This document shows, one piece after another, positions 59,198 to 64,000 of a DNA stretch of 64,000 nucleotides. Origin of the DNA: Acanthornis magna. Taxonomy: Eukaryota; Chordata; Aves; Passeriformes; Acanthizidae. The stretch lies in the NCBI GenBank assembly GCA_036785705.1, contig JAWUZG010000052.1, forward strand, positions 2,108,001 to 2,172,000, in the 5' to 3' direction. A program made the translations under genes and the position numbers. How positions within the stretch are numbered: position 1 is the stretch's first letter; every line of letters starts with the position of its first letter. Below the pieces are notes generated by a model. The model ran no database searches. It had not been told where the DNA came from and saw nothing but the letters and a program-made list of their open reading frames with translations.

Positions 59198-61321
59198 TTA
59201 AAAAAGCATACTGCATATTTCTATTTGATTTTGTTTAACTGAAAAGACTTCATACCACTCTGGAAACTGCAGATATCAGATATCCCCGGTTAGGTGTTCA
59301 CATGCAGCATTTATATAGAATTTATGTCAGTGGGAATAGGCCTCAGAGACCATCCAGTTTCAGATGAAAAAGAGGTGTCAAGCCCACATTCTCCAGAGAT
59401 CAAAAAACACTCTGTGGAATTGGGTTTCATCTCCTAAATCTCAGTCCAAACTGTGTGGACAAGACAGCACCCTGCATGCCTAGGCAGTCAATTTATGTGC
59501 TGTGATTTATGCAACCAGTGGCATTTGAGATACTCTGGGCTGTCCCACCCAATCTCAAGCATTCCAGAAAGGTGGAGATCTCCCATGTACCTGTGACAGG
59601 CAGATGATTTCAACATCTGAAAGTATAATGGTTCCTGCACTTAGACACCTGAGTGTATCCTGTTGGTTGTAATGACTCTCTCTTCATTTACTGAAATTAT
59701 AAATACGTAGCATACAGGAAGACACTTGTCTATAGTGTAGATACATTACAGACACCTGGAAGTATTTAGATGAATCCAAAGCCACACTAGGAGATAAGCA
59801 GAAACTGCTTTAGTTTGTTAATGGAAAAGAGCATGCACTTGAGAGAAAAAAACAGCTGTTTATCTGCTGAACAGTTGAACAACAATTGAAGTCAAGAAAG
59901 AATACAGAATTCAAATATATGTCAGTTTTATGCAGAAGGCAAATAGACTTGGGTGATACAATATTATCACAGTGCCAGTGTTAATCTGAGACACAATTAA
60001 AGATGAACGGATCCACTACACCCAGTCCAGGGACAAAAAAAATCATCCAAAGCAAAATGAAAATTATGCTATTGACCAGTAAAAGAGAAATTGTTGGATG
60101 CTGCCTAGAGGTATAGTTACTTGGACTGACCCTGCTGTTTCCTTGAAAATAACTGACTTTGCAGCAGAACATGACAAAAAAAAAAAAAAAGCAGTTTGTG
60201 AAGAAGACAGGATTAAATTCCTTGAACTTTCAACTGATCAAAGCTTTTTCCCCTGATGAATGTCTAAGTTTCTCTGGAAATGCAGCTTTTTAGAGGAATT
60301 ATTCCCGTATTTTTGTCTTTTCAGTGTATACCCTGAATTATCCTAAATTATAAAATAAATGAAAACAGAAAAGAAAGAGACTTCAGACTGTTATCTTGGG
60401 TTGGATACCTGATATTTAGAGTGTGGCAAGGTCAATCTCATGCCATACTGAGGCTTGGATTTTTTAGCTTTACTTAGAGCATCTAACTTAGGACGGGATC
60501 CCCATTTCAGTGGATAATGAGTGTGCTAGCACCTTAGAAGATTTAGGAATCTGCTCCTCTGTGCTGCAGTTCCCTCTCTGTTCAGTGGATAGATAATCTG
60601 TCAGATAAAACTGTCTTTACCTCAGAACAGTATTATAATGGTTAAATGCAAATTTGTTAAATGCATAAAGATTAAGGTAATGGAGACTGGCATGGCACAT
60701 TAGCCAGGTGGCATCATGAATTACTATGAAAATCAATGCAGATATCATAACAGAGTATGTTTTAACCTGGAAGATTGCTTGGCTTTGGCAGGTTATGGTA
60801 GGAGACAGAGAGATGCTGTAAGTCTTTATTCTCATCATCTCAGTCTTTTTTTGCACACTCTGTTTCATGACTGTAAAATCACAGCAGCAATTTTGGATTG
60901 AATCTCCACTTCAAGTTGTCTGCATAGGTAATCAGTTGAAATTGCTGTCAGTTTTGCTACGTTTTTTCTTGCCTTAGTTCATCTACCATTTTTGAAGCAT
61001 CTGAAGGGGACTGGAAGGGAAGGAATATTGCATCTTCTGTATAATCTTACAACTTTAACAGTGCAGTTCCTTTATCTACTCCCTTCACTCCTCCATATCT
61101 TAGTGAGGCATACAAATGTTTGCCAAAGGATTTTCTGGCTTTCTTTGCTACTTTTCTTAGAATTACAGAGTCTAGCACTTTTGAGACTCTATACTTCAAC
61201 ATTTTTCAGTTGTTCAGATTACCTTGTGATCTGATCACCTTGCGATCTGATCTTGGTAAATAGATCTCTTTACCATCCTCTATTCCCCTCAAAAACTCCC
61301 GAACTTAAATCTGTCTCTCAG
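59198..61321. other. single-copy DNA, no gene recognised
   Basis: About 2.1 kb with no recognised gene or transposon. A 15-A tract lies at 60176-60190. Confidence 0.55.
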
Positions 61322-61622
61322 ATCATAGAATCACTAAATAATTTCTATTGAAAAAGACCTCTAAGATCATTGTGTCCAACTGTTAGCCGTGTTCCCCAAT
61401 AAACTGTGTCCCCAAGTGCCGTTTCCACACACCTTTTAAACAGTTCCAGGGATGGTGACACCACCATTTCCCTGGACAGCCTGTTCCAATGCCTGACTAC
61501 CCTCTCAGTGAAGAAATTTTAGTCAATATAATATAAATCTTCCATGACAATATGAGGTAATTTCTTCTCATCCTGTCACTTGTTACTTGCAAGAAGAGAC
61601 TGACCCAACACGTTGTTACAAG
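61322..61622 (-). mobile_element. CR1 LINE 3' end, about 300 bp
   Basis: The plus strand reads ATCATAGAATCACTAAATAATTTCTATTGAAAAAGACCTCTAAGATCATTG, CCCAAGTGCCGTTTCCACACACCTTTTAAACAGTTCCAGGGATGGTGACACCACCATTTCCCTGGACAGCCTGTTCCAATGCCTGACTACC, TCAGTGAAGAAATTTT, CATCCTGTCACTTGTTACTTGCAAGAAGAGACTGACCC. This is the CR1 3' end in reverse complement. It is 5'-truncated near 61622. Confidence 0.94.
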
Positions 61623-64000
61623 GAGATGTGTTACCCTAACTTGTCCCTCCTTTGTAATAAATGGTGGAGACTCTCAGTGTCATCAAGGTAAATTTTATTT
61701 GTGTCCTTCAGAGGTAGGGCAGAACAGCAGGTTGCAATATTTGGCTGATAAGAAATGACATCTCATAGAGATGCCATTCTTCTACTTTCCAAGCCTGGGA
61801 ATATACACAGTATTCTAGTACATATTTGTACTTACTCACTCGTGCAGACTGTGTTGGGGAAAGCCATAAATGAGGCTCATTACAGTAGAAATCTGTATTC
61901 TCTCCTATATCATTCTTATATGTTTGGAAATCATTCAACATGGACATCCCAAAAGCTGACACACATCTGTGCATTTTTTGACCATCCCACAACACACTGA
62001 TCACAAAATGACTGAAACTATACACGTGCTAGACATGCTATGTTTTCTATTTTAGCTGATTACCAGTGTGAATTTAAGGTACACTGTCATAAATCACCAT
62101 CACTCATGTATTTTCTGGAAATATGTTTCTGGGAATGATTTCAACAAAAGGACAACAATCCTGCATATAGATAAAAAGTGCACAACAAAAAGTCCCCAAT
62201 CCAAATGCAGTTGCCAGCTTTGTTCTCAAAAAATAATATTATATTCCCTTTGGAATTTGCCTTGGAAAGTGTAGGACCTGAGCTTGACAAACCCCGTTCA
62301 ATCCCCATCCCTTCCATTTCCATCATATATGACAGGGTTGTGGGATTTCTTCACTATTCTCTTGTGGGAAGGTCTTTCTTTAACAAAATGTCCCAGAGTG
62401 AGGTAAAATCAGGGCTGTGATACACCATAAGAATAGGAAGCACAGCAGATTGAGGTAGACAAATGTTCAGTCTTCTGCGGTAATTTTCTTTTTCTTTTCT
62501 TCCAGCCAGCAAGGCATTCCAAACTTGCAGAAGTTTTAAATTTAACACCTTTCATACAATATTTTCAAGATTTTGTCTCTGTGAATGGCAGAGCTCAGAA
62601 AGATTTCATTTCTTGGTGATTTCATCTTGTGATAGGTCTGTTTTCCAACAAAATCCCTGAACTGCTGCCATGTGAGCTTGCCTTACTGCTCTTCAGGGAA
62701 CCCTCATGGAAGAGAGGTTTGCCTAATGCACTGACAGTGGGAAAATCTTCATTTGATGTTCATGACTTACTAGACACCAAAAAGTCTGAGATGGGTAAGG
62801 TGCATTCTCCCTGCTGTCTTCTGGAGCCTGGACTGGAACTGATGCTCTTCCTGTGATTAGAGCAAGCTATCTCACAGCTGGGGGTAACTGCAATAACCGG
62901 AGAAGTTGGTTTAGTTATTAATTTTGATTTTGTCTTCTTGGTCTTCTGCTGCTTACTTCTGTCAGTTTAGTCAAATGTGCATTTAATATACATATCTTAA
63001 GTTAATGCGAGAATATACACGACCCCTTCAAAGAGAATTTCTCGCTAGGTGGCCTGCTGGGTTGAAAAATACAATTAGCTGATCTCTACCATGTGAAATC
63101 CCTAAAAGGAGACACCATCAGAAGCTGAGCAGAGGAGAAAGGATATCTCTTCCCAAGAGACAGGCGAGGAAAAGGCAGAAAAACAAGAGGAAGATAAAGA
63201 TACACCATCACCACCAGTGGACATAGGGGATGATTTTAGTGATTGTAATGAAACAGATCTGCAATTATTTTCCATCAAACTGCATGCACAACTTGCAGAG
63301 AGGAAGTCTGGCACCCATATTTCCACCTTCTTCTCTTCCTCCCACCTGCCGAGGTGACTCTGTCACTGGCAGCAGACGCCGATAGCAGGGCTGAAATTGA
63401 TTTCTGATTTCTTGGTCACTCCTTTTGACCCTTGTTGCTGTAGCTCTCACACACGTTCCCTTCCTTCAAGCCTTTATACTACCTCAGCAGGTGGTCTTCC
63501 TGAATGAAGTTTACAAGTGTATTTAACTACCAGCTAAACATAATTTCCTTTTTTTAAAAAAAAAAATTAATCTACAATATTACTCCAATTTTCTGATTGG
63601 AGAATTCTTCAGAAATATACTTGAACTTCTTTTCATTAGAACCTTTGACTCTGGGAAATTTTGAGTAATACTTTCTAAACTTCTTTTCAGTAATGGAGCA
63701 GTGAATAATGAAAATTTATTTCCCTTTTCAAAAGTAATTAATAAACAAAGAGAAGATATTGCTTTTCTACTAAATCAATAGATTAATAGCATGTTCTCTT
63801 CCTGACAGCTATAAAAGAAACATGAATTAATGCAATGCTAGTTCTCAGAAACTAAAATAAAGCTGTTATAGTCACTTGAATTAATGCTACATATCCAACA
63901 CAGAACTGGGAGCAACTCCTGAACTCTCTAAAGAAAGTAATAGTTGTTGTAGCAATGCAAAAGTGTCTTTGTTTTTTAGTGAATAAAGTAATATATCAGT
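61623..64000. other. single-copy DNA, no gene recognised
   Basis: About 2.4 kb to the window end. Frames of up to 105 codons (61708-62025, minus) match no family I know. Confidence 0.55.

Overview
The window reads as about 64 kb of gene-free DNA from a bird, most likely a songbird (Passeriformes). The basis for this is an AT-rich single-copy background, many 5'-truncated CR1 (chicken repeat 1) LINE fragments with their typical TCATAGAATCATAGAAT-type 3' end, and several long-terminal-repeat (LTR) elements whose family I recognise from neoavian and passerine genomes. The taxon is an inference. No open reading frame exceeds about 165 codons, and none reads as a cellular protein domain. I saw no tRNA, rRNA, CRISPR array or bacterial-type operon. 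The single-copy parts could be intergenic or intronic.

Layout: 1-10 kb is AT-rich single-copy DNA with three CR1 tails (2.3, 2.5 and 9.0 kb). A compact, GC-rich solo LTR with a perfect 6-bp target duplication sits at 10039-10598. From 11.6 to 25.7 kb four sense-strand CR1 pieces are scattered in single-copy DNA; the largest (16635-17644) keeps a recognisable reverse-transcriptase block. At 26301-27690 a long ERVL-type LTR has been split by a second, shorter LTR (26453-26815) with its own perfect 6-bp target duplication. From 27.7 to 46 kb the DNA is mostly single-copy, with microsatellites (34.2, 37.0 and 45.5 kb), a possible short LTR (35.3 kb) and CR1 tails. Two abutting CR1 copies lie at 46383-47100. 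ERVL-type solo LTRs, each with a perfect 5-bp target duplication, occupy 47838-48670 (plus) and 57808-59192 (minus). The rest is single-copy DNA with CR1 tails.

There is no gene set working together here. The window records successive retrotransposon insertions into non-coding DNA. Four LTR insertions are bounded to the base by target-site duplications, which makes them the firmest results. The regulatory candidates (a perfect RFX-type X-box palindrome at 50483-50504, a TCF/LEF-like motif cluster near 3.7-3.9 kb and a paired TAATC/CRE arrangement near 32.2 kb) are motif readings only. I did not find evidence of an undescribed biological system.
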